Shown here: piece by piece, positions 10,910-22,978 of the stretch
How the letters are laid out: each line of letters begins with the position of its first letter
How positions within the stretch are numbered: position 1 is the first letter of the stretch
Assembly (NCBI RefSeq): GCF_000151315.2
Contig: NW_011887303.1
Coordinates: 680,719-744,718, forward strand
Direction: 5' to 3'
Source of the DNA: Capsaspora owczarzaki ATCC 30864
Taxonomy: Eukaryota; Opisthokonta; Filasterea
DNA: 64,000 nt
Position numbers and translations under genes: made by a program
Notes under the pieces: model-generated
What the model was told of the DNA's origin: nothing
Database searches by the model: none
Seen by the model: only the letters and a program-made list of their open reading frames with translations

Positions 10910-11893
10910 TTAGACGATGGGGTACGAGGCGGAGGTGGCAATGCCGCACTGGTTGTTGGCGTTGCGGGACATCCAGATGTAGCCAGCCTGGCCCCAGGAC
11001 GAGCCCCAGGAGTTCTTGACGAGCCAGTAGGGGGTGCCGTTGGAGGTGCCATAGCCGGCAGCGAGGACACCGTGGTCGAGGGAGGTGGACGAGCACTTCT
11101 TCTCGTTGTAGACGCCAGAGGTGTAGAGCTGGAACGAGTTCTTGGAGGCATCGATGGCGACCGAGACGGGGCCGACGGTGGCAACAGCGTTCTGGAGGTC
11201 AGACTCAGAGCCGCGGGTGATGTCCTGGAAGGAGGAGAGGGTAGCACCGACGTTGGCAGCGTTGAACTTGCAAGTGCCGTCCTTGGCAGTGTAGGGGTAC
11301 GAGGCCTCAGTGTCAATGCCCTTGTTGGTGATGATGTACTGGAAAGCATCGTCCATCAGACCACCGTTGCAGCCCTGGTTGCCCTGAGCCTTGGAGCAGT
11401 CAACGAGGTTCTGCTCAGAGAGCGAGACGAGCTGGCCAGTCTTGCGGGCGTGCTGGCCCTCGACGGAGCCGGTGGTGGAGAACGACCAGCAGGAGCCGCA
11501 CTGGCCCTGGTCCTTGACGGGGGTGACGATGCCAGCAGTGCGCCAGTCAACAGAGTCGGGGAGGGCACCGACGTTGGCAGTGGGGATGAAGGTGGACGAG
11601 AAGTTGGAGCGGGGGCGGTTGAGGTCGACCTTGGTGCCGAGGTAGAAGCGCTTGAACTCCTCGTGGGTGAGGTCAGCGAAGATGTTCATGCCAAGAGTGT
11701 ACGAGTGGATGCCAGCACCGTTGTGGGCGTCAACAAGCATCTTGTTGGCCTCCCAGACGGCACGGCGGTTGATCTCCTCGACAGCGTCAGAGTAAGACTT
11801 GCCAAAAGTGCGCTTCCACGCCTCAAACTCCATGTTGAGGGGGATGGCGGTGGCGACAGCGGCGAGAGCAAGGAGGGCGACAGCGACCTTCAT
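10910..11893 (-). CDS. Cathepsin L-like papain-family cysteine protease
   Basis: Single coding exon of 327 aa. It has a signal peptide ([18 protein letters not shown]), an I29 inhibitor propeptide with ERFNIN/GNFD-like features ([13 protein letters not shown]), and a mature domain beginning near ALPDSVDWR. The active site is complete: [10 protein letters not shown] (Cys), [11 protein letters not shown] (His) and [12 protein letters not shown] (Asn). The paired NQGCNGG motif and conserved disulfide cysteines are present. It is expected in lysosomes or secreted. The codon use is strongly biased to C/G-ending codons, as in highly expressed genes. A pyrimidine-rich acceptor (TTTATATCTGCAG) lies 10 nt upstream of the ATG, so a 5'UTR intron is likely. 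Confidence 0.95.
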   Translation of the reverse strand: MKVAVALLALAAVATAIPLNMEFEAWKRTFGKSYSDAVEEINRRAVWEANKMLVDAHNGAGIHSYTLGMNIFADLTHEEFKRFYLGTKVDLNRPRSNFSSTFIPTANVGALPDSVDWRTAGIVTPVKDQGQCGSCWSFSTTGSVEGQHARKTGQLVSLSEQNLVDCSKAQGNQGCNGGLMDDAFQYIITNKGIDTEASYPYTAKDGTCKFNAANVGATLSSFQDITRGSESDLQNAVATVGPVSVAIDASKNSFQLYTSGVYNEKKCSSTSLDHGVLAAGYGTSNGTPYWLVKNSWGSSWGQAGYIWMSRNANNQCGIATSASYPIV

Positions 11894-13305
11894 GTTTGTA
11901 TTCTGCAGATATAAACAAAAAAGAAAAAAAGGAAGAGTGAGTGTGTTGACAAGACAAAAAGTGCGCAAATTAAAAAAAAAAACATGCATTCGAAGAAATA
12001 AGGAAATAAAGAACCAATCACGAGTTGCAAAAAGCGTCATGAGTCGAATTGAACATTTGGAAAAAAAAAATATGGCGCAACAAAACTTTTTGTGAAATGT
12101 CACGCATCACGCCTTTTCAGATGATCAGGAAATGAAGGGAGGGAGATTGTTTTGTCGGCGTGCTGTTGCGAGACAAGAGACACCGTTGAACGATGCGCGG
12201 CTCGACGCCAAAGACGAAAGAAGCAGACAAGCAAAAAGGCGGCGGAAGAATAACACAAAAGAAAACGACAAAAAAAGCCACAAAAAAATAAATTCGTGTT
12301 TGTTTGTGTCACCGTCCAAAAAAAGCAGGAAGTGGAAAAAAAAAAGAGCTAATCATCGGAAAAAAACAATCAACACTCGAAATCACGACCAAAAGGCAAT
12401 GACATTGCGCGATGATGAAGCGTGTTGCAAGAGAGAGAAGAGTCAGAGCGATGGAAGAAGCAGCGAGAAGCAGCGAGAAGAAGAAGAAGCGAAACTGCTG
12501 ACCATCAATGACAAAAAAAAAAAAAAAAAAGGTCACGGGTTGATTCATTATGCTTTTTTTTTTCCCGTTCGACTGCAGCGCAGCAGTGAAAACGCACGCC
12601 GCGAGGGAGACAAGCGAGCGGCGGAAAGCAAATAGAGCATGGAGAGTGCGTGATGCTGCAAGGGGGCGCAGACACGAGTCCAGCCGGCGAGAGAGACAAA
12701 CAAAAACGGTAACGGAGAAAAACAAAAAACGAAAAAAAGAAAAGATCAGCAAAAAAAAAATCACAAGCCACAGCCACAGCCACAGCCACAGGCCATAGCA
12801 GCAGCAGTAGTGCAGTGACAGAAGAAGAAGAAGAAAGAGGAAGAGAGAAGTAGTTGCAGTCGCAGAAGAAGGGGGGTGGCGGAGGGCGACAGCAGCGGAA
12901 GCAGAAGCGGAAGCGGAAGAAGAAAGAAAACGAAGGAAAACGAAAGAAGAACAAAATGAAAATGAAAGAAAACAATGAACAAAATAACAATACCTGCAAC
13001 GACTGAACTCGTCCAATTTTGGAGTGGGGCCTTTTTAAAGATCAGAGAAGCGAGATACAGCAAGATGCTGAAATCGTCGTTCATGCTAGTGCTGAAGGCG
13101 GTTATTAGGGAAGCCAATGAAGAAACAAAAAAAAAGCCCAGAAAAATTCAATGCTTTGAAATTTCATCTTCTTCCAAAAACATGACGCCTCGGCACTCAC
13201 GCTCAACTGCCAATGCAAAGCGAGTAGGTACTTTAATGACTACAAAGGAGAGCAAAGCAACAAGAAACCGCTGCGTCTTCCAAAAAGAGCGCCCTCATAC
13301 AATAA
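11894..13305. other. Purine-rich gene-free stretch upstream of the protease; possible long 5'UTR intron
   Basis: No coding gene is supported; open frames here are low-complexity. In the minus sense the stretch is CT/T-rich. A donor-like GTTGCAG/GTATTG occurs near 12993 and a T-rich acceptor just upstream of the protease ATG (near 11904), allowing a 5'UTR intron of about 1.1 kb. A TTTAAAAAGG element near 13030 (minus sense) could be the core promoter. This is inference from motifs only. Confidence 0.35.
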
Positions 13306-14481
13306 TTACTGGTTGCCGAGCGTGTTGCCAGTGCCCCAGGCATGGCCGTCTTGTCGGATGTTGTTGTCCACATCTTGGGGTCGGCGGCCGACGGGAGCAA
13401 AGCCCTGGACGGTGGGGCGCTCGGCGGGGAAGAGCTTGAGCAAGAAGCCGGGCGTGAAGAGCAGCTGCCGACCAGAGCGCTGGGGATAGATGGTGGCAAG
13501 GTAAAAGTATGCGTGGCCAACAAAGATGCCCACAAGCTCGTCGAAGGGGAAGTTGCCAGTCAGCAGGCTGAACGCGGCGAGCACCCACGGCAAGTACATG
13601 GCCTGCAGAGGACAATCGAGTCGACACCAACAAGAACAAGAACAAGAGCAAGAAGAAGTAGAAGATACACTGGGGGTCAGCTCAAACTGCACAAAGCATG
13701 GAAACCAAGGTTTCTGTTTCAACAAAAGGTTGAAACGAGCACAACGCAAACTGCTGACCTTGAATTGAATGCCAAAAATGAACGAGACAATGACATTGGC
13801 GTAGAACTGCGACCACACATAGATGAGCGAGTAGATCGCGGCAAGGCCGATGAAAGGCATGTTGAGGATTGGAGCGAGGGCCTGTACACAAGGCAGAACG
13901 CAAATCAGCAACCAACAAAACAAGCAGAAAAAGTGGTGCAAAGTGACCCATCCTCAAGTTACGTACCAACAGCACGAGCCAGATGAATCCAACAAGCGTC
14001 GCATACTCGGCCTTGCGGCCAAGGAAGTGCTGCTCTTCCAGAGTCCGCGAGTACTTGTACAAAAAGTACAAGCTCATCAGGAAACTGAACGAGAGCTTGC
14101 CCAAGAAGAAGGCGCTCGTCACGGGCCTCCAGAACTGCTCAACGCGTTTTTGCAGAACAGTGTTACAAGGCCAATACAACGTCAATCATTGTGTTGTGTT
14201 GTTGGGGGTGGTTGACTCGGCGCGAACAGCTACCCCGAGTGTAAAATTGCTGTTTGCCCACAGTGTTCACACACTCTCTTTCCTCCCCCCCCACCTCCCT
14301 CCCACGCTGACATGGGCCTTACGTTAAAGTGGTAAAACACTTGGGAGTAGTCCAGATACATGTAGAACATGAGCGGACGGTGGAAGTTTGCGACCAACGT
14401 CAGACCCATCGCTGCTGCAAACCAGACCCGAGTAATGATGGGCACGCCGAGAAACCACTCGCGCACAGTCGCATCAGCCAT
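13306..14481 (-). CDS. Derlin family ER membrane protein, 4 exons
   Basis: Exons 14481-14323, 14134-13967, 13881-13759 and 13602-13306, all phase 0, give 248 aa (human Derlin-2: 239). Family features are the N-terminal REWFLGVPIITR, the FWRPVTSAFFLG segment containing the conserved WR motif at the start of exon 2, and several hydrophobic helices ending near HAYFYLATIYP. Derlins are rhomboid-like pseudoproteases that carry misfolded proteins out of the ER for degradation (ERAD). The C-terminus is polar (GRRPQDVDNNIRQ) and ends GNTLGNQ, with no clear SHP box for p97 binding. I cannot tell Derlin-1 from Derlin-2/3. Introns are 156-188 nt. Confidence 0.9.
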
Positions 14482-14966
14482 GTTTTGTTGGTCAAGTGGA
14501 GTGGAGTTGTTGGTTTTGTTTCTTGGGGTGGAGGAGGGGCTGTTGAGCTTGCTTGCTGTCCCAGTCGAGCTGGGTTCGAGAACCAAAAGAGAAAAACACA
14601 TACAACGCCAAGCCAGGTCAGCAAGCATGAAAATCGCCGTGTCGTTCGGTGTTCACCGTTGAATCACTTACGAAAAAACAAACAGAGAAGAAAAACAAGG
14701 AATGAAGTCAACCTGGAAAATTCAGCAAAGAATTTACACACTGCACGGAAAATGAAACACACCCTAAAGAGAGATTGGAGGCATTGTTGTCGCTGTCGTC
14801 CACTTGTTACCAAACCTCCTTGCTTGTAAACACGAGTGGGAATTGCAGTCCACAGGATGATACACAGTAACAAAGGAGATACAATACATTGGACTGGGGT
14901 CAAAAGTACAAGTAGCAAAGACAGCACGCAAACTGCAATTTCGGATCGGAACTCGGAACTGTCGTC
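14482..14966. other. Intergenic: Derlin promoter side and 3' flank of chromodomain gene
   Basis: No gene supported. The stretch must contain the Derlin upstream region and the 3' end of the large minus-strand chromodomain gene transcript if its last exon stops at 14967. Confidence 0.4.
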
Positions 14967-15199
14967 TTAGGAACGGCGTCCTTGCTTGCGGGCGGGGTCT
15001 CGATCGGGGCTGTGCTCGGGATCGGACGCACCAGGGCCGTCGGAAAAGGTCCGCCGTGGTCGATCGAGTGGAGCTTCGCTCGACCTCCCGCGCTGGTGCG
15101 ACCTGCAATGACCAAAAAAAAAAAACAGTACCACGGATTTTGTGTTTCGAAAACCACAGGTCAGAAAACTCTCCTCGCAGCTGTGACCATCGCCGTTGC

Positions 15200-15276
<77 letters not shown>

Positions 15277-18200
15277 AAACTTACGAAAGCGGTGGCGCAG
15301 TCACTCTCGGCGAGGGCTGATCACGCACTGGGATGTGAGCAGCCAGACGGGTGGCAATGGGTGCAGAAGTATCATGGGCACGACGGGGTGGGCCTTGGCT
15401 CTGTTGATAGGATCCGGTGGTGTAGGATTGGGATTGGTGACCAGAATTCACTCCGTAACTCGACGGACGCTGCTTGTTGGCCTTGGGTGATGCATTCATT
15501 TGAAGTTGGTAGCGGACGCGACTTTTGACGCGGTACCCAGCCAGGCACGCCTTGGCAGTTTTGGCGTCGTCTCGTAGTGTTCGCTTCGCGAGCAGATAGG
15601 CGTCCCGAGAAACAGTCACGCTTTGAGCATTGCGAAAGTTGATGGAAAAAAAGGTCGGGAAAAGGCGAAGGAAACCGGTGAGTTTGCCGCCAGGAGCCAT
15701 GCTCCTCATGCAGGCAATGACGGGCGTAATGCTCCGCAAGATGATGAACTCGCCGATCGCAGGAACATGCACTGTATGAGGAAGACCGTTCAATCGCCCA
15801 AAGTACGCGAATTTGACGACTTGATAAAGCGCAGCATGCTTCATTTCGGTCGAGATGGGGTTGCCGTCAGAGTCGGTCGAGCTTGCCAAAATGTCCTGGT
15901 ACGGTGCCAACGCGGCTTGCCGATCGGCGTGTGTGAACACGACCGCTGGTGCGGTGGAGGTCGCATGTGTCGCGTTCCACGAGTCGTCATGTTCATCGGT
16001 TTGAGGATTCATGTCTGCGACAGGCGTGTCGGTCGAAGAGGAAGCCTCGGTGACCACCAAAGTTGCCGCGTGATTCGGGTTCTCTTGGCTTGGAGAGACC
16101 GGGGGCTTATGGTCGACCTCCTGGGATGGAGGCTCGGCTTCCGTTGGAGGCATGCCTGCGGGAGCCCGCCAAAACGCGCTGTCTCGAGACGGGGGCGGAG
16201 AGGGCGGAAGAAACGAGCCCAATTCCGGTGGTACAGGCTCGTTCTGGCGCTCAAGTTGCCATCGTTGCTGCAAAAACCGCTGCTGCAACCGAAACTGCAA
16301 CTGCTGCTGGTGTTGTATCAGACGCTGAGTGCTCCATTCGGCCGGAAGTGGTGGGTTGGGTGCTCGCCAGCCTGTAGAAAGCGCTTGCACCACTTGGGCT
16401 AGTTCGGACACTTGGATGGCAGGATGCTGGGGCTGGGGGAGCCCACCAGCAACAGCTGCAGTGGTCATCGGGGGGAAAGGGTCTACCGACACGGACACGG
16501 GCAATGCGGCAGTGAATGCGGAAGGGGCTGCTGCTGAAGGGGCTGCTGCTGAAGGCGCGACAGGGGCAGAGGCAAAAGGAGGGACAGACATTGAGTCTGC
16601 AACCGATTCCTGATGAGTGGGAGCACGGGACACGGCCAGCGTGGCTGGAGTAGCGAGTGAATCGATCTGTCCCTCGGATTTCACGACGACACGCCTGGTG
16701 CCTCGCTCTTCGTCGTACAGCTGGTTGCGGTGGAAGGTGCCGTCAACTCCCGGTCCAAGTCCAGTCCTGCCATCAGCCTCTCCATCCGAGCCCGCCGGCG
16801 TGTTAGCATTTGACGACTTGCCCAGTCGCGTGGGAGCGGCACGCCGTGACTGTGCTGAACTGTGCTTGGGAGAGCTGCTGCTGCTGCTCGAATGAAAGGA
16901 CCAGGCTTCATACGCATCGTCAGGAACCGCGGTTGCGGAAACTGCAGAACTTTCGTGCCGCTTGTCGGCTTGCGAGGATGGGGGCAAGTTGTGGTTGGAC
17001 GACTGGCCCAAAGTTGAAATCAATCGTCGAGACCGGCTCAGGGGCGAAGAGGGTTCGTCCGTCAGCAGACGATGGCGCTCGCCCAAACGACGATCGACCA
17101 CGTTGAAAATGTCTCCTTCACTTAGCGCAGCAGAAGAGGTGGGCGTTCCCAGCGACAATGGCAGGTTTTTGGCTGAGAACTCTGACGGGCTCAGCTGCAA
17201 GGATGGCGGAAGGTCAAGTGCACTTGTTGACAACAGCCGGCTGAGCTCCGAGGTGGTGGAGGCGGAAGTTGAAGCGGCGCTGGAAGAGGCTGTGAACCCT
17301 TTGTCAACAGCAGCACTTTCAGACGCATTGGGAATGCTCAAGGCACGACGGCTGGTTCCAGCAGTTGATGATGATGATGACGATGATGATGGCGGCCGGG
17401 TCGCGGACACGGCTTGCTCGCAAGTCTTGTTCCACGCCAAGAGACACGAGTGACTCGAGACACGGGTTTGCTGCGCCAGGCAAGTCAGCACGTTGGCCTG
17501 CAGGACCTTGCGCGATTCGACAAAGGACAGGCCCAGCTCATTGAACTTCTTGGCACGGTTGGAAGGCAACCGTTTTGATGCAAGCTGCCCATCCCAGCGG
17601 GGCGCGCAGTTTTGGCAAACCACAGCATCGACATTCAGGCGTCTGGATTGACTCAATCCAGCAGAGGCCTCAAGGCACCGCTCGTGGTATGCATCACCAC
17701 AAACGACGCATGCCACAAGATGCTGGTTATGTCCGGGTGTACTCGATGGTTCCAGGTCTCGATACTCGCGAGTTGTCAAATCCGACGATGTGTCGTCGAT
17801 CGAAGGGTCCAGAGTTTCAGACTTGCAGACGGCACAGTGATGGCTATCGCAAATAAATCCGCCCCCTGGGGTTAGCCGAAACGACGGGCTGGTGCAACGG
17901 TTGTGAAATCTGCGAGGGCAGAGCCAGCACCGCACGACGGGCTGGTCGTCGGTTCCTCTCCGTTGACACGTCGTGCATCGGTGGCTTTTCGAGATGCAGA
18001 ACGCACACTTTTCGAGAGTCGACTTGTCCGTCAGACCCAAGCATTCCGGGTGAAAGTTCTGGTCGCAAGAGAAACAAAGCCGGACGGTATAGCTCGACGT
18101 CAAGCATTGAAAACAATAACTGTTGTAATCAATGGATTTTCCCAGCTCAGTCCCCGTCAGTCGCACAGGATGCCAATACCTCCTGGTCGCGTATCGCGAG

Positions 18201-20743
18201 GTTTGTTGGTCAGCATTCGCTCGAGTGTTGGAACTTTTTGCAGCGGCGCTGCTCGACGACTCTGTCGAATCGCGTTGAAAAGTTTCTGTCGAATCTTGTC
18301 TGGAGGGTTGGGCCGGGCCATTAACGGCCGGCACCTGTGTAGCAGGAGTGTGGAAACGAAAGGATGGAAGGGCGTCTGCTGGCTGAACCGTGGGGCTGCT
18401 CGCAAGCGGAGCTGAGAACTGCTGAAACATGGTGCTCCAAAACGACGGTTGGGCGGCGGCGGCTGGTGTCGGAGGTTTTTGGCCGGACGACTTGTTCATG
18501 GCCAATGGTGGTGTGTCGGGTTTTGCGGCACGCGAAGGGTCGAGGGAAGCAGTTGAGCTCTCGGTCTTAATGACAACCTCTGCGGTTGTTTTCGCTGAAA
18601 TGGCTGGTCGAACTGCGGAAGCAGTTGAGGGATCTGCCTTGAAGTCATGCTCCGCTGTTGTTTTCGTTGAAATTGCAGGGCTGTTACGTTTCCAAGAGGC
18701 AGAATCTTTCGTAGATACTCCAGTATCTATTGGCACCGGCGGCGTGGAGCCAGCTGTGGAAGGCATGGCAGCAGCAGCTTGCAGATTTCCACTTTCAATA
18801 CCCGACACGGAATCTGTTGCAGGTATGCCATCGTCCATTGGCACCGGCTCGGAGACTGTTGCGTCCGGTGCGGAAGAAGTTTGCTCTTGCGCGTCAGCTT
18901 CGACAGGTAGGTCGTATTGCAGATTTCCGCTGTCATGAAGCGCACTCGAGTCTGTAGAGTGCATCTGTTCCTGATCTTCGCTCGTTTGATCGGTGAAAAC
19001 AAACGCCGTGGCCGAGTCGCCCCCGGTTGCGACAATCTCCAGCTGCCGTGCATCATTGACAGGCAACGCAAATGGAGGTTCCAAAAGCGCATCCTCGTCC
19101 TCGTCGACTGAGAGCTCGGTGAACAAAAAAGCACCGTCAGAGTCGTCTTCTGTGGAGATTAACAACGAACGGCTCGAAGTCATATCTGCGAAAACAACGT
19201 GGGCCGGTTCTAATATCGCAGACTGTAGTTGCGCGGTCTCCACAGGCGACGGTTCGGGGTTGGCTGGAGTGCTGGTTTGCCGAGGTGGGTCGATTGCCAT
19301 CGGTGTTGGCGAGAGCAGGGTCGCTGAGCCGCTCATAGGAGCGGTGCTGGCATCAGAAGACTCGACTGGCCAGTGTGGTTGTTGCTGTGATTCTTGCGGT
19401 TGCTGTGCTTCTTGTGGTTGCTGTTGCGGTGGTTGTGGTGCAGGCTCCGACTTGGTGGTGGGGAATCTGGCCAACTGGGTCGTGCTCTGGTGTTCTGCGG
19501 CGTCGCCAACAGCAGAGCCCAGGGTTGGCGTCAAAACGCTATCTGACGACGCGATTCGTGGGAGTTCCGTTGTAGTACTGACAAATGCTGGCAGACGGGG
19601 CCGCCCGCGCTGCAGCACCGAAAATTGGCCCCGACCAGACCGTACTGTCACTTCGGGAGTGTCCATAGCAGGAGCCTCCTGCTTTACACTCAAGGCGGAT
19701 GTTGCATTGCTCAATCGGGGAACAGGAATGGGGCTTGAGTGTTGACCAGAAATTCCGGATTCATCTCGGTGGGATGACGGTAGAGAGGCCATGGATGCCG
19801 ACTCGGTGGGATCCGCCGCGCGACCAGACTGCAGGGCAGTGTGCGAGGCGTCTGGGTGGGCTGGCGCAGGAGACCTTCGCTTCGACTGCTGGGCTTTCCG
19901 ACGACGAAAGGCAGCAATCTTGTCCGCGCACTCGGTCAGATGGGACGCTGGCTCCCAGGTGTCATACTCTGGCCCGTGGCCTTGCCACCGAACCAAGTAT
20001 CGCGGCCCGTCTGCCTCGTCGCGCTGATCCACAATGCACTCGACAAAGAAGAATCCCTCTTCGTCGTCCGGCACGTTGATCGCCTTGCTCATCTCCTCGG
20101 CTGGCTCCTTCTCCTCCGGGTCGTGGTCGTGGTCGTGGTCGTGGTCAGCATCATCATCATCATCATCACCATCATTGTCATCATCGTCGTCTGTCGCCTT
20201 CTTGGGCTGCGGTATCCGTGACGAACGTGCTGGCTTGGGGAATCCGCGGTGCTTGGTTTTGGCGCCATTGGTGTAGACTGGCGCCACGCCCTGTGGATCG
20301 TCGCTCGCACTGGCGCCAGTATCAGACGAGATCGAACTTGATGATCTTGGGTGCTTGGTCGCGTTGACGACTGGTACTGGGGAGGTCTTGACAGCCGGCA
20401 CAAGCGGAGGACGAGCAGGCAATGTTCCCGCACGAGTCGTGGTCTCACTCTCGGCCAGCACGTCGTGGCTGCTGCCGGTGGTGGTGCTGGTAGCCCGTTG
20501 TGGTGCTGGCGGTATTGGTGATGTATGCGCAATGTCATTGACGGAGAGCGTGCCGTAGTAGCCCAAGGACGACTGCCGCGAGGACGACTGCAACGACGAG
20601 GGCGCCAAAACGCGCCGTCGAGATAGCTCCGTCCGGCGCCCACCCGACGACTCTACAGACGGGTGGTCGAGAGTAGGAGCGGCCGATGGAACGTAAACGG
20701 GATCGTCATCGTCGTCGTTCACGAACTCGACGTCGTCGCCCAT
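14967..20743 (-). CDS. Giant chromodomain and triple-PHD-finger protein, 2 exons
   Basis: Exon 1 (20743-15285) and a proposed exon 2 (15102-14967) give 1864 aa. The N-terminus is acidic, with Asp/His runs (about residues 184-210). A chromodomain follows at about 228-284 (FVECIVDQR, YLVRWQGHG, DTWEPASHL). After about 580 Ser/Pro/Gln-rich residues comes a Cys/His cluster (about 873-1053) readable as three PHD-type fingers: CFQC...HPECLGL, CTTC...HNRC and CAVC...HERC. A further compact region (about 1635-1730; VHVPAIGEFIILRS and FFSINFRNAQSV) is hydrophobic and unassigned. The chromodomain and PHD fingers suggest a nuclear reader of histone marks. No catalytic domain (SET, helicase) is visible. 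The terminal exon follows a GTAAGT donor and restores a basic Arg/Ser/Pro tail; without splicing the frame stops at once. Confidence 0.75.
15199..15276. repeat. (CAA)n microsatellite in the terminal intron
   Basis: About 26 CAA/ACA units lie just inside the last intron of the chromodomain gene, 8 nt from its GTAAGT donor (TTG repeats in the sense direction). Confidence 0.9.
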
Positions 20744-21310
20744 TTGGTATTTTTTTTGTTTTGCGTGCGTTGGTTGGTGCCAACTCAGATCGGTACCGTC
20801 TCGAATGCAACAAAGAAGACTGCAAGTAGGGGTGATGGTATCGATTAGCTAAAATACATAGTCATGCTCGTTGTTTTCAAAATGACTTCAAGTGATTTCT
20901 ATGAAACTAAACTACTTGCCAAAGAGGTGGAAAAGAAGAATAAGTGTATTGCCATGAGAAAGATTTCCGCTCCCAAGAACGACTCTAGAATGAAACAGAG
21001 ACGCTTTGGTAATCACTAGCGCAAGGTGCGAAAGGAGTCCCTCGCGAAAACCAAATTGCTTTGGTTCCGATTTGTTTTTGTGTTCGGCAAAAAGAAATGT
21101 GAAAAAAAGGGGGGTTGAGAGAAAAAGAGAAACAGGGACAGAGCAAACAAAACACACAAACTTGAAGAAAGAAAATAAAAACGCGACGAAAGGACAAAGA
21201 AAGGAGGGGGACAAGCGAACATTCAAGTCTCCGCCCTCTCCCGCTCGTCACGCATTCCTGGGGACCATTCCATCTTCGAGCCTTGCTGGTAGGAGCATGC
21301 AAGTGAGTGT
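20744..21310. other. Intergenic, upstream of the chromodomain gene
   Basis: No gene supported. It holds the chromodomain gene upstream region and the 3' flank of the RPL10A gene, which lies on the same strand. Confidence 0.4.
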
Positions 21311-22583
21311 TTAGTAGAGGCGCTGGGGCTTGCCCATGGAGCTCTTGATGTAGATCGAGCGAACGTTCTGCCAGTTCTTCTTGAGGAGCGAGACGAGGAA
21401 GTTGATCGAGATGTTGATGTTGGAAACAAGCTCGTCCTCAGTCATGCCAATGTTGCCGACGGCAACGCCGAGGCAGAGAACCTTCTTCATCTGGAACTTG
21501 ATGGTGGCCTTGGTCTCGGCAACCTTGGCGACGAGGTCGTCGGTGTGGTTGATGAGGGTGGGGAACTTGCCAGCCTTGTTAAGACCGGGGCCAAGCAGAC
21601 GGGGGATTTGCTTGATGACAGAGTCCGAGGCGAGGAAGGCGTCGTAGCTCTTGGCCATCTTCTTGATGAGCTTCTTGTTCTTGTTCATCTTCTTGAGGTC
21701 GTCGACGGACATGGTGGGGAGGCCGGCAGCCTGGGCCTGGTCGAGGTGCTGCTGGTCACCGAGGATGCAAACCTTCATCTTCGGGCGGGGGATGACGGGC
21801 AGCTTGATGGAGCCAGAGAAACGCTTGTCCTTGTTGGGATCAATGTTCTTCAGACCGACCTGGAGCTCGATGGTCTCGAGGAACTTGCGCTTGTCTTCGG
21901 CAGAACCCTTGATGATAAGCTGGACGGACTCACGGAGAGACTCGCGGGAAATCTTGCTGTAAAGTGGGAAAGAGGGAGATCGGGGGTGAGTTGGTCGCAA
22001 AAAAAAAAAAAAACGAAAAAACGAAAAAACGAAAAAACGAAAAAACGAAAATCGAAAAAAGTTGTGCAATGATTGTGCAATGAAAATCGAAGAAATCGTA
22101 GACAGCGGCCTCCTGCCCCCTTTCGAGTGCTCGGCGGTCTGCTCTGGCAACGAAATCCGCTGGAGAATTATATACTCTATCGGATTTGCCGGGGTTTGGG
22201 CGGCTGGGAACCAGCAGGGCGCCGGGATGCACGGTGGAACTGGAGGCGGCGAGAGATTCAATGTACAAATCTCACGAACGAGCAGCCGCAATGCCCATCC
22301 CTGCTCATCCCTCCCCTCCCCTCGAGCCGTCAATGCCACGCTCCCGCGACTCTCTGTCCGAGATGGCGCCGCCTAGCATTTGAATTGGCAGCCGCTCGAG
22401 AGGACGATCCGGCGAGCCCTCGAGTACCCCGTGTGGCTTCGCTTGACATCCTTGCCGCACGCTCTCATCTCCCCGGTCCTCCACCATCGCTCCTGTGCCC
22501 GATACCGCACACTTCCCCAACTATCAAACTGTCGATAGGTGTGCTCCTGCAATCGCCGAGAAGAAGCTGGATCGTTACCTCAT
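21311..22583 (-). CDS. RPL10A: 60S ribosomal protein L10a (uL1), with 5-nt first coding exon
   Basis: Exon 2 (21956-21311) covers all but the first residue and a half. It starts with one base that must complete a serine codon, then KISRESLRE. The only fitting upstream exon is ATGAG followed by GTAACG at 22583-22579, which yields MSKISRE; human L10a begins MSSKVSRD. The protein is 216 aa (human 217) and aligns throughout: [21 protein letters not shown]-like [40 protein letters not shown] and [21 protein letters not shown]. It belongs to the L1 stalk, which helps E-site tRNA leave the ribosome. The first intron is 622 nt; I saw no C/D or H/ACA snoRNA signature in it. It is head to head with MAF1. 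Confidence 0.95.
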
Positions 22584-22978
22584 GTTGGCAAATGAGAATG
22601 TAAAAAGAGGAGAGAGAACAAAAACTGCATCCAAATGCGGATACTTCTCCGACAAAGCAACGCAGTGCAAAGCCGCTGTACACAACATTCAAATGCAAAT
22701 CCAAACATTGCGAGATGGCTGGGCCTGATTCGGGCGGTGTGAGGAGCGCCCAGAAGGTGGGGTTGGCAGGCCTTTTTGCTGAAAATCTTTCATAACTTTC
22801 GGATGTCATAACAAGCGCCACGGAGCATGCAATCCCCCACCCCCTCCGATTGTGGTGTGCTGCGATTGGTCGAGTTTCCTGCCAGTGAATCTGCTTCGAC
22901 CATAGTTCGACCATAGCTCGAGCTGCTTTCTCCACTCCTTTTTGGTTTTTGACACTTTTCGTTTTCGGTTTTTCCCCC
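22584..22978. promoter_or_regulatory. Divergent intergenic region RPL10A / MAF1
   Basis: 395 bp between opposing start codons contain both promoters. It joins a ribosomal protein gene to the global Pol III repressor gene. No TATA box is obvious; a paired TTCGACCATAG/TTCGACCATAGC repeat lies at about 22893-22917. Confidence 0.5.

Noticed and set aside
12132-13016. Long Lys/Arg-rich plus frames and Phe/Ser-rich minus frames upstream of the protease
   Set aside because: They come from purine-rich low-complexity DNA, have no domain, and overlap on both strands.
15623-20650. Many plus-strand frames opposite the chromodomain gene
   Set aside because: They are antisense shadows of a single 5.4-kb exon with recognisable chromodomain and PHD fingers on the minus strand.
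21957-22578. Possible intron-hosted snoRNA in RPL10A
   Set aside because: No RUGAUGA/CUGA pair or H/ACA hairpin boxes could be found by eye on the sense strand.
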